Assembly: GCA_938038445.1 (NCBI GenBank)
Contig: CALHRZ010000007.1
Location: 290,238-354,237 of the forward strand
Direction: 5' to 3'
Source of the DNA: an uncultured bacterium
GTDB taxonomy: Bacteria; Verrucomicrobiota; Kiritimatiellia; CAIKKV01
DNA: 64,000 nucleotides
Shown one piece after another: positions 42,311 through 51,816 of this stretch. A program made the translations under genes and the position numbers. How positions within the stretch are numbered: the first letter of the stretch is position 1; every line of letters begins with the position of its first letter. The notes beneath the pieces are model-generated. The model searched no databases, was not told the origin of the DNA, and saw only the letters and a list, made by a program, of their open reading frames with translations.

Positions 42311-43345
42311 TTATCGAAGACGCCGTCGAGCGTTTTCGACCAGCGAGAGAATGAACGTATCGTAGGGGATTCCGGCGGCGCGGAGTGCGGCGGGAAGTCC
42401 GGCCAAAGGGGAAATATCGGGGTTCTGGTTGACTTCCAGGATGTAGAGCCGTCCGTGGTCATCCATTCGCATGTCGACGCGAACGTAGTCGCGGCAATTG
42501 CAGGCATTCCAGGCACGTCGGGCGGTTTCGGCGATACGTGCTTCCATTTTCGGGGGCAAAGAGGCGGGGCATCGGCGAGGCGAGATATGACCCGGGATTG
42601 TACCGGGGCGCCATTTGACGGCGTAGTCCACAATGGGAGGCCGATTGGGTGGAAAAAGGGAAAAGTCCACTTCCGAGATAGGAAGGACGGTCAGGCGGCC
42701 ATTTTGTTCGATGAGCGAGACGTTGAATTCACGGCCGCGGATGAATCGTTCCAGAAGAAGGGGGCTGTTTGTCTGGCGACGTGCGAAGCGGATAGCGCGG
42801 GAGAGTTCTTCCGGACGTCGTGCAAGCGAGCGACGGGAATCGAGCCCTTCGCTTCCGGCGGCGTTGGCGGGTTTAACAAGGAGGGGAAAGGGCGGCAGAC
42901 GTGAAAGGAGGATTTTGGACTGGCCGGGTGGGAGGTACACGGCGGGCGGCACTCGAAGGCGGACGGCTTGGAGACGGGTTTTCGTCAGGGCTTTATCCAA
43001 GGTGAGGGCGAGGGTATCCGAATCTCCGCCGGTGCAAGACTTTCCGAACGCCTCGCAGAGAGCGGGCACGTAGTTGAAGGCCGTAGGCGAATCGTCGAGG
43101 GATTCGACCAGATTGAAAACGATCGGCTCGAGCGCTGAAGCGAGAAGGGGCGGCAACTCGCGGAGGGATTGGATACCCGCAGATCGGGCGGAGATACCGG
43201 AACGACGCAGGGCCTGGTGGACGGCGCGAACTTCCTGAAGGACGCCGATTTCGGATTCGAGAGGAGGAGCGGGGGCTTGTCGGAGCCGGGGTTCGGCATG
43301 GGGTTTATTGAACAGGATCAAAATGCCTGAAGGACAGCGGCCCAT
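42311..43345 (-). CDS. ATP-grasp ligase related to D-alanine-D-alanine ligase
   Basis: 344 residues. The pattern of the Ddl family is visible: FNLVESLDDSPTAFNYVPALCEAFGKSCTGGDSDTLALTLDK in the N-terminal half, ATP-binding FPLLVKPANAAGSEGLD and LLLERFIRGREFNVSLIEQ, and the metal/active-site end YVRVDMRMDDHGRLYILEVNQNPDISP. True Ddl usually ends SMSP or similar; here it differs, so the substrate may not be D-Ala. Last gene of the FHA-PEGA-ATP-grasp run, 5 bp after the PEGA gene. No signal peptide. Confidence 0.8.
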   Translation of the reverse strand: MGRCPSGILILFNKPHAEPRLRQAPAPPLESEIGVLQEVRAVHQALRRSGISARSAGIQSLRELPPLLASALEPIVFNLVESLDDSPTAFNYVPALCEAFGKSCTGGDSDTLALTLDKALTKTRLQAVRLRVPPAVYLPPGQSKILLSRLPPFPLLVKPANAAGSEGLDSRRSLARRPEELSRAIRFARRQTNSPLLLERFIRGREFNVSLIEQNGRLTVLPISEVDFSLFPPNRPPIVDYAVKWRPGTIPGHISPRRCPASLPPKMEARIAETARRAWNACNCRDYVRVDMRMDDHGRLYILEVNQNPDISPLAGLPAALRAAGIPYDTFILSLVENARRRLR

Positions 43346-43350
43346 CGAAT

Positions 43351-44685
43351 TTACGGAGCGTTCGGGGGCAGGGGCTGGATTTCGATGATGGAGTCCGCCT
43401 CGAACACCTGGACGACGCCGGGATTGAGTGCAAATTCCACATCGCCATTGGGAAAGCGGCGGAGGAGTTGTCCGGTGAATTCCACACGGCCTTCACCCCG
43501 GCGGACAACCAGCCGCGTATCGCGAAGGAAAAGGCGGGTCATTTTTTCGTGGAGTTGGAGGACCTGATTGGCTTCGATCGCGATGGTTTTGGGCGTATAG
43601 GACCATCCGCGGCGTACGAGTTGAAGGGTATGGGGTCCTCGGGGGAGGAGATCCACACGGAGGGGTTCGGAGGCTTCGCCGCCGGCAAGGGAGGGTTGGG
43701 TAAAGCCGACGCGATCACCGTTGAGGAACACCTCGACTTCCGGGGGCGTGGTGATGAGAACGAGTACGCCGCTGTTCCGCGCGAGTGTCACGGATTCGCG
43801 GATGCGGCCGGACTGCGTGACGGAAAGGGTGCGCTCGACGGGTTCATATCCCCGGAGTTCGAGACGGAGGCGGTGTTCGCCTCGCGGGATATCCGGCAGA
43901 TTAAGGGGGGTTTCACCTCGGAAGGTTCCATTCCAAAACACGTGAGCGCCAGGGGGTGTGGATACGATTTCCAGTTCTGCGGGCAGAGGAGTGAGGAGAG
44001 CCCGCACGAACAGGGTACGGCCAGGCGAAGGCGCCAGGGATTCGATGAAGGGGGAATAGCCCTCCTTGCGGATTTCGACGCGCAGAGGGTCGGATGTTTC
44101 CTCTTCGAAGGTGCAGGGAGTTGTTCCGCGGGGGTTCCCGTTGAGAAGGACCGTTGCGCCTTCCGGTTGCGACTCGACCCGGATGCGGACCATCCGGGAT
44201 TCAAGCTCTGTTTCGATCAGGAGGGGGGAACGATCTCGGACGGTTACTTCGAGCGTTTTGGGCGAGAAGCCGGATTTTTGGAGAAAAATCTTATGGGTGC
44301 CCAGGGGGAATTCGGGAATTAAGAGGGGAGTTTTTCCGCGCGAGACGCCGTCCACTTCCACCTCTGCCCCATCGGGGAATGAGCGGACGAGGACGAAACC
44401 ATAGAGCGGTTCCAATCGGAAGGAAAGGGTGATTTTTTGGCCTGGAGATAGGTGGAGGGACTGCCGGATTTCACGAAATCCATCGCGCCGAACGGTAAAG
44501 GTGTAAGGCCCGGGTTGGAGTTCTTCAAAAAGGGCGGGGGAGACTCGTGGGGGGGAAAGCCCCTCGACCGAAACGGTTGCACCGTCCGGGATGGTTTCCA
44601 CGCGCACGGTGGCGGGTGCATCGGCCGATGGTGAGCAAGAGGCGCAGAGCAGAAGGAGTCCAACGGCGAGAAAGGGAAGGGTCAT
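43351..44685 (-). CDS. PEGA-repeat envelope protein (probable lipoprotein)
   Basis: 444 residues. An N-terminal hydrophobic leader ends in LCASC, a lipobox-like site with Cys17. At least four to five PEGA repeats follow: ATVRVETIPDGATVSVEGL, VLVRSFPDGAEVEVDGVSRGKTP, IRVESQPEGATVLLNGNPRGTTP, EIVSTPPGAHVFWNGTFRGETP and ITTPPEVEVFLNGDRVGFT. Each is followed by GxHxIxLxxxGY-type strands. PEGA domains are surface or periplasmic beta-modules of unknown ligand. Starts at the ATG overlapping the FHA stop, so it is made with that protein. Confidence 0.85.
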   Translation of the reverse strand: MTLPFLAVGLLLLCASCSPSADAPATVRVETIPDGATVSVEGLSPPRVSPALFEELQPGPYTFTVRRDGFREIRQSLHLSPGQKITLSFRLEPLYGFVLVRSFPDGAEVEVDGVSRGKTPLLIPEFPLGTHKIFLQKSGFSPKTLEVTVRDRSPLLIETELESRMVRIRVESQPEGATVLLNGNPRGTTPCTFEEETSDPLRVEIRKEGYSPFIESLAPSPGRTLFVRALLTPLPAELEIVSTPPGAHVFWNGTFRGETPLNLPDIPRGEHRLRLELRGYEPVERTLSVTQSGRIRESVTLARNSGVLVLITTPPEVEVFLNGDRVGFTQPSLAGGEASEPLRVDLLPRGPHTLQLVRRGWSYTPKTIAIEANQVLQLHEKMTRLFLRDTRLVVRRGEGRVEFTGQLLRRFPNGDVEFALNPGVVQVFEADSIIEIQPLPPNAP

Positions 44686-45983
44686 GGCTGTCTCCTTAGG
44701 CGGCGTTCGACTTCCAGGAGTCGCCGTTCGGCTTGCTGATGCCGTTCGTCGGAACGGTCAGGAATCATGATAAGAATCCGTCGCAGTTCCTTTGCGGCGT
44801 TTTCCCAATCCCGTTGGTTGACGGCCTTATCCACTTCGAAGAGCGCGTCCCGATACTCGCGATCGAGGGTCTGGCGCACGCGGTCGGCGGTAGTGAGCGC
44901 TTCGTCATAGAAGTCGGGTTTAGGTTCGATGGTTTCAAGGTACCAGAGGCAGGACTGGAAGGCGCGGAGGGACTGATAGAGGTTGTCGGTTCGAACGGCT
45001 CGTTCCTCGAAGAGTTTAAGGCCGAGCAGGTGGGAATCCCTGGCGAGGGCGAGAAGTCGTTCAGGGGGGAGGGAGAGAGCGGCGAGGCCGAGTTCTTGTT
45101 CGGCAAAAGTTTCGAGGGTTTCCCGGATGGTTTTGATCGGTTCAGGTTCCGGTCGGTTGAGGATGCGGACACGGTGGGAACGTCCGCCGTGGCTCATGGA
45201 GAAGTCGAGGAGGCTCCAGCGGTTTTCCGGCGGGAGACCTTGATACTCGGCTTCGAGTTCGAAAAAGCCCATGTGGACAAGGTCGCGGGCCAAACCGGTG
45301 GTGACGTCGGGGGGGAGTTTTTTTTCGCGCGTGATGCGGCGGTTACCGACGGCGTCTTCGGCTTTGACACTGAGGCAATCGTTTTGGATTTCCAGAACGT
45401 ACCGGAAGAGGTTCGTAGAGGATCCTTCTTCTTTTTCGTAGAGAAGGTCGAAGGGGGTGGATGGGAGAGAGGCGGAGGAGTTAGAGCGGATGGGAGAAGG
45501 CCGAGAGGGTTGGCGGAGGAGGAGGAAAAGGGCGAAAAGGAGCAGAAGCATCCCTCCTGCGCCGAGGATAAGGATCATGGGCCATAGAGTGCGCCGATTT
45601 TGGAAAGAGTCCTCTCGTTCTTCTGAGGACCCGGCAAGACCCAGATCCACGCGTGGGGCCATTGTGGATTCGGGCATGAGGTGGTCGGCGACGACCCGGA
45701 TCCTGGTTTGGCCGATTTCGATCTGGTCGCCGGTATGAAGAGGTTCATCCTGGGCGGGCTTTCCGTTGAGGAGGGTTGCGTTGGTGCTTCCCAAGTCGCT
45801 CAGCCACAGTGAGCCATCGGGTTTAAAATAGACGCGGCAATGGAAACGGGAAAGGGAGGGATCGGAGAGCGAAACATCATTGTTGGAGGAGCGTCCGATC
45901 CGGGCGCCGGTTGCCGGGACAACGAAGGAGCGGCCCTTATCGGGGCCTTCTTCCACGATGAGATGAGGAGATGGAGCCGTCAT
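44682..45983 (-). CDS. FHA-domain membrane protein
   Basis: 433 residues. An N-terminal FHA domain (about 8-100: ARIGRSSNNDVSLSDPSLSRFHCRVYF, DLGSTNATLLNGKP) binds phosphothreonine. One membrane helix is near 135-157 (MILILGAGGMLLLLFALFLLL). The remaining about 275 residues, probably outside, include a helical charged region at the end (LDREYRDALFEVDKAVNQRD). ATG 45983 has GAGGA with 6-nt spacing; an earlier ATG at 46013 lacks one. First gene of the FHA-PEGA-ATP-grasp operon. The pseudokinase at 883 is the only kinase-fold gene in the window. Confidence 0.87.
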   Translation of the reverse strand: MTAPSPHLIVEEGPDKGRSFVVPATGARIGRSSNNDVSLSDPSLSRFHCRVYFKPDGSLWLSDLGSTNATLLNGKPAQDEPLHTGDQIEIGQTRIRVVADHLMPESTMAPRVDLGLAGSSEEREDSFQNRRTLWPMILILGAGGMLLLLFALFLLLRQPSRPSPIRSNSSASLPSTPFDLLYEKEEGSSTNLFRYVLEIQNDCLSVKAEDAVGNRRITREKKLPPDVTTGLARDLVHMGFFELEAEYQGLPPENRWSLLDFSMSHGGRSHRVRILNRPEPEPIKTIRETLETFAEQELGLAALSLPPERLLALARDSHLLGLKLFEERAVRTDNLYQSLRAFQSCLWYLETIEPKPDFYDEALTTADRVRQTLDREYRDALFEVDKAVNQRDWENAAKELRRILIMIPDRSDERHQQAERRLLEVERRLRRQP

Positions 45984-46074
45984 GGATATCCTCGTGGGCC
46001 GTGCCAATACCATAACAGAAACAGGAGGCGGAAAAAGGAGAAAGTTTGGCTGAATGAGCCGGAACGGAGAGGGG

Positions 46075-47241
46075 TCAGGGGAGGGAGATGCCTTCGGATT
46101 GGAGGCACGTTTCGATAGGGGGGAGCACGTTCCAGAACCTTTTCAGCGCGTGATATTCCTCGGCCGCATCGGGGTCGGGGCGTTCTTGCCGGACGGCGCG
46201 CAGGAGCATATTTTTTGGAGTATCGGCAGGAGAGGCGAATTCCACCACTCGGACGTTGTAGCCGAAGGAGCGAAGGGCGGCGGCACGGAGCGCATCGTTG
46301 AGGAGGTCTGCGAGTCGTTCGCGGAACAGGCCGTGACGGAGAAGGGCGTCAAAGGGCTTGGACTGGAGATGGCTTTGGAAGGATTGGCGGCAGCAGGGGG
46401 CGGCGAGGATAGAGTGGGAGCGCCAGCGGATGGCCCGGGCGATGGCGACATCGCTGGCGGTATCGCAGGCATGGAGGGCCAGGACGAGGTTCGGCGCAGC
46501 GGGCGGTTCATAGTGGCGCAGGTCAGAGGCGACAAACTCCATCTCGTTCGTCCATCCGAGTTGGTCGCGCCAGAACGTATTTCGCGCGATGAGGTCCGGA
46601 TTGCGATCCACGCCGATGAGGCGGACGGAGAAATGGCGGTGCTGGCGGAGGTAGTGGAATACGGCGAAACTGAGGTGAGCGCTTCCGCACCCGCAGTCGC
46701 AGACGAGAAATGGAAGAGGGGGTGTTTCAGGCAGAAGAGGTTCCATTAAGGCGAGGAAGCCGTTGATTTGGCGGTATTTGGCCTGCATGGAGGGGCGGAT
46801 ATGGCCTTGATCATCGAGCACATCAAGAATTCGGAGAAGGGGTGCGGCGTTGTCGGTGGTGATCGCATAGGATTTAGGTCGGTCGTGGGTACCGAAGGGG
46901 GTGGGGGGGGTGGGTGCGGGCCGTCCGCGCGAGATGAGCACCCGTCCTTTTCGGGCGATTCGAACGTGCCAGTCGCCGTCGTCTCGTCGCACATGGAAGA
47001 AGTCGAGTCCGGGCTCTTCCGCGAGGCGACGGACGGTTTCCCGCCACTCGGCCCACCGGACGGTGGCGGTGGCGGCACGGCCCTGTTCGACGCGCGACAG
47101 GGATATGGCGGGTTGCCCTTTGACGAGAATGGGACGGGCCGTGATACGGATACCCTTTCGTTTCCCTGAAAAGGTGAGGCCGCGGAAGTGTTGGGGGTCG
47201 GCAGCGGCATGGGCGAGTGTGTTTTGAAACGGCTCAGCCAT
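46075..47241 (-). CDS. SAM-dependent methyltransferase of the Methyltransf_32/METTL25-like type
   Basis: 388 residues. The C-terminal half is the methyltransferase: KYRQINGFLALMEPLL, VCDCGCGSAHLSFAVFHYL (motif I), LIGVDRNPDLI, LVLALHACDTASDVAIARAI and ILAAPCCRQS with the conserved APCC, ending YNVRVVEFASPADTPKNMLLRAVR. The N-terminal about 135 residues are a separate conserved domain. RNA is the expected type of substrate for related proteins, but this is not proven. ATG 47241 overlaps galM by 8 bp; the alternative at 47277 would overlap further. Confidence 0.82.
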   Translation of the reverse strand: MAEPFQNTLAHAAADPQHFRGLTFSGKRKGIRITARPILVKGQPAISLSRVEQGRAATATVRWAEWRETVRRLAEEPGLDFFHVRRDDGDWHVRIARKGRVLISRGRPAPTPPTPFGTHDRPKSYAITTDNAAPLLRILDVLDDQGHIRPSMQAKYRQINGFLALMEPLLPETPPLPFLVCDCGCGSAHLSFAVFHYLRQHRHFSVRLIGVDRNPDLIARNTFWRDQLGWTNEMEFVASDLRHYEPPAAPNLVLALHACDTASDVAIARAIRWRSHSILAAPCCRQSFQSHLQSKPFDALLRHGLFRERLADLLNDALRAAALRSFGYNVRVVEFASPADTPKNMLLRAVRQERPDPDAAEEYHALKRFWNVLPPIETCLQSEGISLP

Positions 47242-48310
47242 GGTGGAGGGAGAATCGGTATTCGGTGAGTTGGGCATATGTTTCGCCTGGCTGAAGGACG
47301 GCGCCTGTCACGCCGGGCTGATTGGGCCAAAGGGGGGCTCTTTGGGCTTCGAGGCAGAAGCCGCTGCGGCGTTCGTAGCGGGTCTCTTCCTTACCTTCCA
47401 GGTTGTCGGGGATGAAGTTGCCCGAATAGAACTGAAAGGCGGGTTCGGTGGTCCAGAATTCCATGCATCGTCCGGAAAGGGGATCCCAGACCTCTGCGGC
47501 CTGCCGGAAGGTCCCGGGCGCTGAGAGGGGCAGAAGGTAATTGTGGTCGTACCCTTTTGAGAGGCGGATTTGTTCATGCGGCGCATCGATCCGTTCGCCG
47601 ATGGGGTGTGGGGAAGTAAAATCGAGGGGGGTTCCGAGCACGGACATAACAGGGCCATATCCGATGATGTCGGCATCGTTGACGTTGCATACTTCTGCCG
47701 CGAAGCGGGCCACATGTTCGAGCATGGCGCGCGCGCCGGAGGTGTGGCCGCGCAGGTTGAAATAGGCGTGGTTGGTTAGGTTGCAAAGCGTTGGCCGATC
47801 GCAGACGGCGGTATAGTGGAGCCGGACGACATTTTGGGGGGTCAGTGTAACGGTGAGTCGGACGAACAGATCGCCGGGGTAACCTTCCTCTCCATCGGGG
47901 CTTGTGCGATAGAAATGGAGGGCAGGTCCTTCGCCTGTTTCCTCTGTTTCGGCGAACCAGAGAAGGCGGTCGAAACCGCAGGCGCCGCCGTGGATGTGAT
48001 AGGTGCCTCCGTTGCATTCAAGCTGGAAAAGGGTGCCATCGAGATTGAAGCGCCCCCCGGCGATTGGGCCGGCAAAGCGGCCGATGGTGGCGCCGAAATG
48101 GCCGGGGTTTCGTGCATATCCTTGGACATTGGGGTAACCGAGGAGAACGTCGGCGGGTACACCGCGGCGGTCAGGCACAAAGGCGGCGACCCAGGTGGCG
48201 CCGAAATCGGTCCAGGCGATTTTCAATCCGTTATCGTTTTCCAGGATGAAGAGGTGGGCGAGGGTGCCGTCGGGGAGAGTTCCGAAGGGAAGGGTTCGAA
48301 TTGCGCTCAT
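47234..48310 (-). CDS. galM: Aldose 1-epimerase GalM
   Basis: Interconverts alpha and beta anomers of galactose and glucose. 358 residues, beta-sandwich. GATIGRFAGPIAGGRF, NGGTYHIHGGACGFDRLLW (catalytic His region), TNHAYFNLRGH, KGYDHNYLL and FIPDNLEGKEETRYERRSGFCLEAQ (catalytic Glu) are all present. Cytoplasmic, no signal. Coupled by ATGA to the M16 gene upstream and overlapping the methyltransferase downstream. Confidence 0.95.
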   Translation of the reverse strand: MSAIRTLPFGTLPDGTLAHLFILENDNGLKIAWTDFGATWVAAFVPDRRGVPADVLLGYPNVQGYARNPGHFGATIGRFAGPIAGGRFNLDGTLFQLECNGGTYHIHGGACGFDRLLWFAETEETGEGPALHFYRTSPDGEEGYPGDLFVRLTVTLTPQNVVRLHYTAVCDRPTLCNLTNHAYFNLRGHTSGARAMLEHVARFAAEVCNVNDADIIGYGPVMSVLGTPLDFTSPHPIGERIDAPHEQIRLSKGYDHNYLLPLSAPGTFRQAAEVWDPLSGRCMEFWTTEPAFQFYSGNFIPDNLEGKEETRYERRSGFCLEAQRAPLWPNQPGVTGAVLQPGETYAQLTEYRFSLHHG

Positions 48311-50979
48311 GGTGTGGGAGGGGACGGGAGGTTTTTGGGGCGGACGATCGAGGTGAAGGAGTGTTCTTCGCGCAACCACGTCTGGGCGGCTTTTCGAACG
48401 GCGTCGGGTGTTACCGCACGGAGACGTTGTTCGGTTGTCAGAACGTATTCCGCACCGAGGCCGATGCGTTCATGCGTAGCGCATGCGACTGCAAGCTGCT
48501 GATTATTCTGAAGTTCTTCGAAATGAGAGGAGATCAGAAGGGCTTTGGCCCGATCCACTTCCTCCGGTGAGGGACCTGTGGTTCGGATGCGGTGGATTTC
48601 CTGACGGAGGAGGGTTTCGACTTCTTCGAGGGCGTCGTCGCGGGTGCCGGCATAGAGCACGAAGGTGCCGACATCAAGGGTCACGCGTTCGAAGGCGCCG
48701 GCAAAGTAGGCGAGTCCTCGTTTTTCACGGATTTCGTCCATAACGCGTGACGAAAGGCCGGAAAGGACGCTTGCCAGCACTTGGAGGGGTTCGCGGTCAA
48801 GATTTTGGAGGGGGGCGTTTGGGTATCCGATCAGGAGGATCGTCTGTTGGCGGGGGAGGCGTTGTTCTTTTCGTGCGGGGAGTTTTGGGGCAGGTTTGGG
48901 GAGGGGGGGATGGATGGGCGGTTCGCCTGTTAGGCTAACGAAAAAGGGTGTCGCGATGCGTTGAGCTTCCTCGGTGGTGATATCCCCGAAGAGGGCGAGG
49001 GTGAGGTTGCGTGGCGAGCGGATGCGGTGAAAGGTCTCGTGGAGCGTTGCGGGGTCGAGTGCACGGATGGTTTCCTCTTCGCCCATGGGGTCGAGTCGGA
49101 AGGGGTGGCCGGGAAAGAGACCGAGAAAGAGCTGGCGGATTGCGATATGCATCGGCCGGTCCCGCTGTTGCCGGATAGCGGCGATCTGAAGGGCTTTTTG
49201 CTTTTCCACCTCGTCGGGGGGGAAGCGGGAGTGAAGGAGGCAATCGGAAAGGATTTCGAGCAAAACAGGCAGATCCTGTTTGAAGGCGCGTCCTTGCAAG
49301 CCAAAGCAGTGGTAACCGGAAAAGGGCGAAAGAGAGGCGCCGAGGGATTCGATTGTTTCTGCGATGGTTTCGCTGTTGCGGGTTTCCGTGCCGCGGGTGA
49401 GCATATCGGCCAGGAGACGGAAGAGGCCGTTATTGTGTTCTGTTTCTTCGAGTACTCCGCCGCGAAGGGCGGCGCAGACGCTGACGAAGGGGAGGCGGGG
49501 ATCGGGTCGAACGAGGAGTTGTACGCCGTTGGGAAGTTCGATTCGTTTGAAGAGGCCGGGCTGAGAGGGTGGAGGGGGCTCGGCTTTCTGCCGGCTTCCA
49601 GTGGGGGTGAGGAGAGCTTCGGTGAGTGTTTCGGGCCGCAGATAGCGCTGAACGGCATCTCGTAGCGATTCGGGAGTAACGGCGTTCAGTCGTTCGAGAT
49701 AGCGCGATGTGTACCGGAAATCGGCGGCATAGAACTCGCCCGATGCCAGCGCATTGGCCTGACCGGAGACGGTTTCGAGGCCGTCGAGTGTTTGGGCGAT
49801 AAGGGTTCGGCGTGCTTTGGCAATCTCGTCCGACGTGAACGGCTGGTCGAGCCAGGCATGCCATTCATCCTGGAGGGCGGAGCGAACCTCTTCTTCGCGG
49901 CCGGGCTGAAAGACCGCTGAAATGGCAAAGAGGCCGGCTTCTTTTGGCGTGTAGGAGTAGGCGGAGATGGCGTCCACCAAGCGACGGCGTTCGAGGAGGT
50001 TGCGGTTGAGGCGCGCGCTCCGGCCGCCGCCGAGGATTTCCGCAAGAAGATCCACCGCGGGCGCATCGGGGTGGGCGAGCGGGACGGTGTGCCAGGCTCG
50101 GACGAGGCGGGAAACGTTGTAAGCTCCTTCTTGAAAGACGACGCGGGGGGAGAGTTGGGGCGGTTCGGTGGGGAGGACGAAGGGAGCGTTGGGTTTGCGG
50201 AAGAAGGCGGCGAACCGTTCCCGCACCGCCAGTTCCGCTTCGTCGGCGTTGAAACCGCCGGTGAGGACGACCATCATCCGATCGGGAACATAGGCGCGCT
50301 CAAAGAAGCGGAGAACATCTTCGCGCCGGACTTGCTGGAGCACGTCGGGTAATCCGATGATGGGATAGCGGTAGGGATGGGTGGTGAACGCGGTGCGCCA
50401 AAGCAGTTCGTGCAGGACGCGGTTAGGATCATCCTTTCCCATCGCGACTTCGCGGAGGATGACTTCTCGTTCTTTTTCCCATTCCTCTTCGGGAAAGGAG
50501 GCATTTTGGACGGCATCGGCGAGGACATCGAGGCCGATTTTCCAGGAGGGGGAGGGCATATCGGCATGAAAGACGGTTCGGTCGTAGCTTGTGTAGGCGT
50601 TCACGTGGCCGCCGGCATCATTGATTTCGCGGGTGATCTGACCTACGGGACGGGTGGGCGTTCCTTTAAAGATGAGGTGTTCGATGAAGTGACAAAGGCC
50701 GGCGCCCAGGAACTCTTCTTCATGGATGGACCCAACGGCGACCCAGATTTGGATGGAAACGAGCCGGGCGGCGGGGTCGGGGCGGAGGAGAACGGTCATG
50801 CCGTTGTCGAGGGTAAAACGGCGAACAGCGGCGTGGAAATGGGAGAGGGCGTTTTGTGCGTCGTTCATAAGGGGATCTTGATGTTGTGGGGGTGTTTCTG
50901 CATGCAGGCCGATGAGCGTTACGGCACAAAGGCTAAGAAACGTTGGGCGCATGGGAGGAAGTGGGAGGGCGTTGGACAT
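48307..50979 (-). CDS. Secreted tandem M16 zinc peptidase (second half inactive)
   Basis: 890 residues from ATG 50979 with a Sec-type signal (MSNALPLPPMRPTFLSLCAVTLIG). The first M16 unit has the zinc motif HFIEH in GLCHFIEHLIFKGTPTRP and a Glu in EREVILREVAMGKDDPNR. The second unit (about 480-890) keeps the fold, SDCLLHSRFPPDEVEKQKALQ and VLASVLSGLSSRVMDEIREKRGLAYF, but has GLFRLLADMLTRGTE where HxxEH should be, so it is the noncatalytic partner, as in PqqL/YmxG-like two-unit enzymes. An ATG at 50952 is an alternative. Overlaps the gene upstream by up to 47 bp. Confidence 0.9.
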   Translation of the reverse strand: MSNALPLPPMRPTFLSLCAVTLIGLHAETPPQHQDPLMNDAQNALSHFHAAVRRFTLDNGMTVLLRPDPAARLVSIQIWVAVGSIHEEEFLGAGLCHFIEHLIFKGTPTRPVGQITREINDAGGHVNAYTSYDRTVFHADMPSPSWKIGLDVLADAVQNASFPEEEWEKEREVILREVAMGKDDPNRVLHELLWRTAFTTHPYRYPIIGLPDVLQQVRREDVLRFFERAYVPDRMMVVLTGGFNADEAELAVRERFAAFFRKPNAPFVLPTEPPQLSPRVVFQEGAYNVSRLVRAWHTVPLAHPDAPAVDLLAEILGGGRSARLNRNLLERRRLVDAISAYSYTPKEAGLFAISAVFQPGREEEVRSALQDEWHAWLDQPFTSDEIAKARRTLIAQTLDGLETVSGQANALASGEFYAADFRYTSRYLERLNAVTPESLRDAVQRYLRPETLTEALLTPTGSRQKAEPPPPSQPGLFKRIELPNGVQLLVRPDPRLPFVSVCAALRGGVLEETEHNNGLFRLLADMLTRGTETRNSETIAETIESLGASLSPFSGYHCFGLQGRAFKQDLPVLLEILSDCLLHSRFPPDEVEKQKALQIAAIRQQRDRPMHIAIRQLFLGLFPGHPFRLDPMGEEETIRALDPATLHETFHRIRSPRNLTLALFGDITTEEAQRIATPFFVSLTGEPPIHPPLPKPAPKLPARKEQRLPRQQTILLIGYPNAPLQNLDREPLQVLASVLSGLSSRVMDEIREKRGLAYFAGAFERVTLDVGTFVLYAGTRDDALEEVETLLRQEIHRIRTTGPSPEEVDRAKALLISSHFEELQNNQQLAVACATHERIGLGAEYVLTTEQRLRAVTPDAVRKAAQTWLREEHSFTSIVRPKNLPSPPTP

Positions 50980-51376
50980 TGCGTTTTCGTTTCCGTTTTG
51001 GGCGGAAGAGCGCATCGAAGGTCTCGCGGAAGGAATTGCCCTTTTGAAAATCGGACTTGCGGTCCGTCTCGCTTTTGCCGAGCACCCCGCCCGCGACCAT
51101 GTTGAACACGATTTCGCCCCAGTCTTTTGTCCGGCGAATGCCCCACCGTTCGAAGACGAACCGGGTAAGCGGGCCGAATTCTTGGAGGCCGAGTTCACGG
51201 ATTCCTTCGAGCAGTTCCTGGGCGGAGACGTGGCGGGCGTTGGGCGGCAAATTGGTCTTGTGGAATCGCTGGATTGTGTATTCCAGCGCTTGATGGAGGA
51301 ACCGATAGGCCTCGGCGTCGTAGCGTGGGTCGTTGGCAGCGATTCGGTCCAGTTCGGAATCGTAACGGAGGGCCAT
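50933..51376 (-). CDS. Minf_1886-type conserved protein of the PVC group
   Basis: 147 residues, soluble, with a very basic C-terminus (RPKRKRKRNVQRP). It carries YRFLHQALEYTIQRFHKTN, HVSAQELLEGIRELGLQEFGPLTRFVFERWGI and DWGEIVFNMVAGGVLGKSE, which I recognise as the Minf_1886 family described mainly from planctomycete/verrucomicrobia-type genomes (from memory, unverified here). Function unknown. It shares its last bases with the M16 gene start. Confidence 0.8.
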   Translation of the reverse strand: MALRYDSELDRIAANDPRYDAEAYRFLHQALEYTIQRFHKTNLPPNARHVSAQELLEGIRELGLQEFGPLTRFVFERWGIRRTKDWGEIVFNMVAGGVLGKSETDRKSDFQKGNSFRETFDALFRPKRKRKRNVQRPPTSSHAPNVS

Positions 51377-51382
51377 TGGTGT

Positions 51383-51811
51383 TCAGGCGTCCTTGCAATG
51401 GGGGATCAGGCGGGCAGCCCATGTTTGCATTTCGGTGGGGCCGTCGTAGTGTTTGGCCTGCCAATTCCAATGGTGGCCGTCGTGGGCGAAGCGGGGAATG
51501 ACATGGAAATGGAGATGGGGGATAACCTGGCCGGCGGGCGAGCCGTTGCTTTGATGGAGGTTGACGCCTTCGGCGCGGAGGCCGGCGACATGGGCGCGTG
51601 CTACGAGGCGGACGGTTCGGATGACTCGGGCAAGGACGTCGTCTGGCGTATTCATCAAGGGGTCAAAGTGCGCCTTGGGAATGACGAGGGTATGGCCTTT
51701 GACGATGGGATTGATATCGAGGAAGGCGAGGGTGGCATCGTCTTCGAAAATTCTGACCGCGGGGATTTCCCCTCGTACGATCCGGCAAAAAAGGCAGTTG
51801 AGAGCGGTCAT
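51383..51811 (-). CDS. HIT-family nucleotide hydrolase
   Basis: 142 residues. CLFCRIVRGEIPAVRIFEDDATLAFLDINPIVKGHTLVIPKAHF is the canonical N-terminus; the catalytic histidine triad is HLHFHVIPR with His-phi-His-phi-His. Such enzymes hydrolyse dinucleoside polyphosphates or adenosine phosphoramidates. The N-terminal CXXC could bind zinc. 5 bp from guaB, so in the same transcript. Confidence 0.93.
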   Translation of the reverse strand: MTALNCLFCRIVRGEIPAVRIFEDDATLAFLDINPIVKGHTLVIPKAHFDPLMNTPDDVLARVIRTVRLVARAHVAGLRAEGVNLHQSNGSPAGQVIPHLHFHVIPRFAHDGHHWNWQAKHYDGPTEMQTWAARLIPHCKDA

Positions 51812-51816
51812 GGCGG

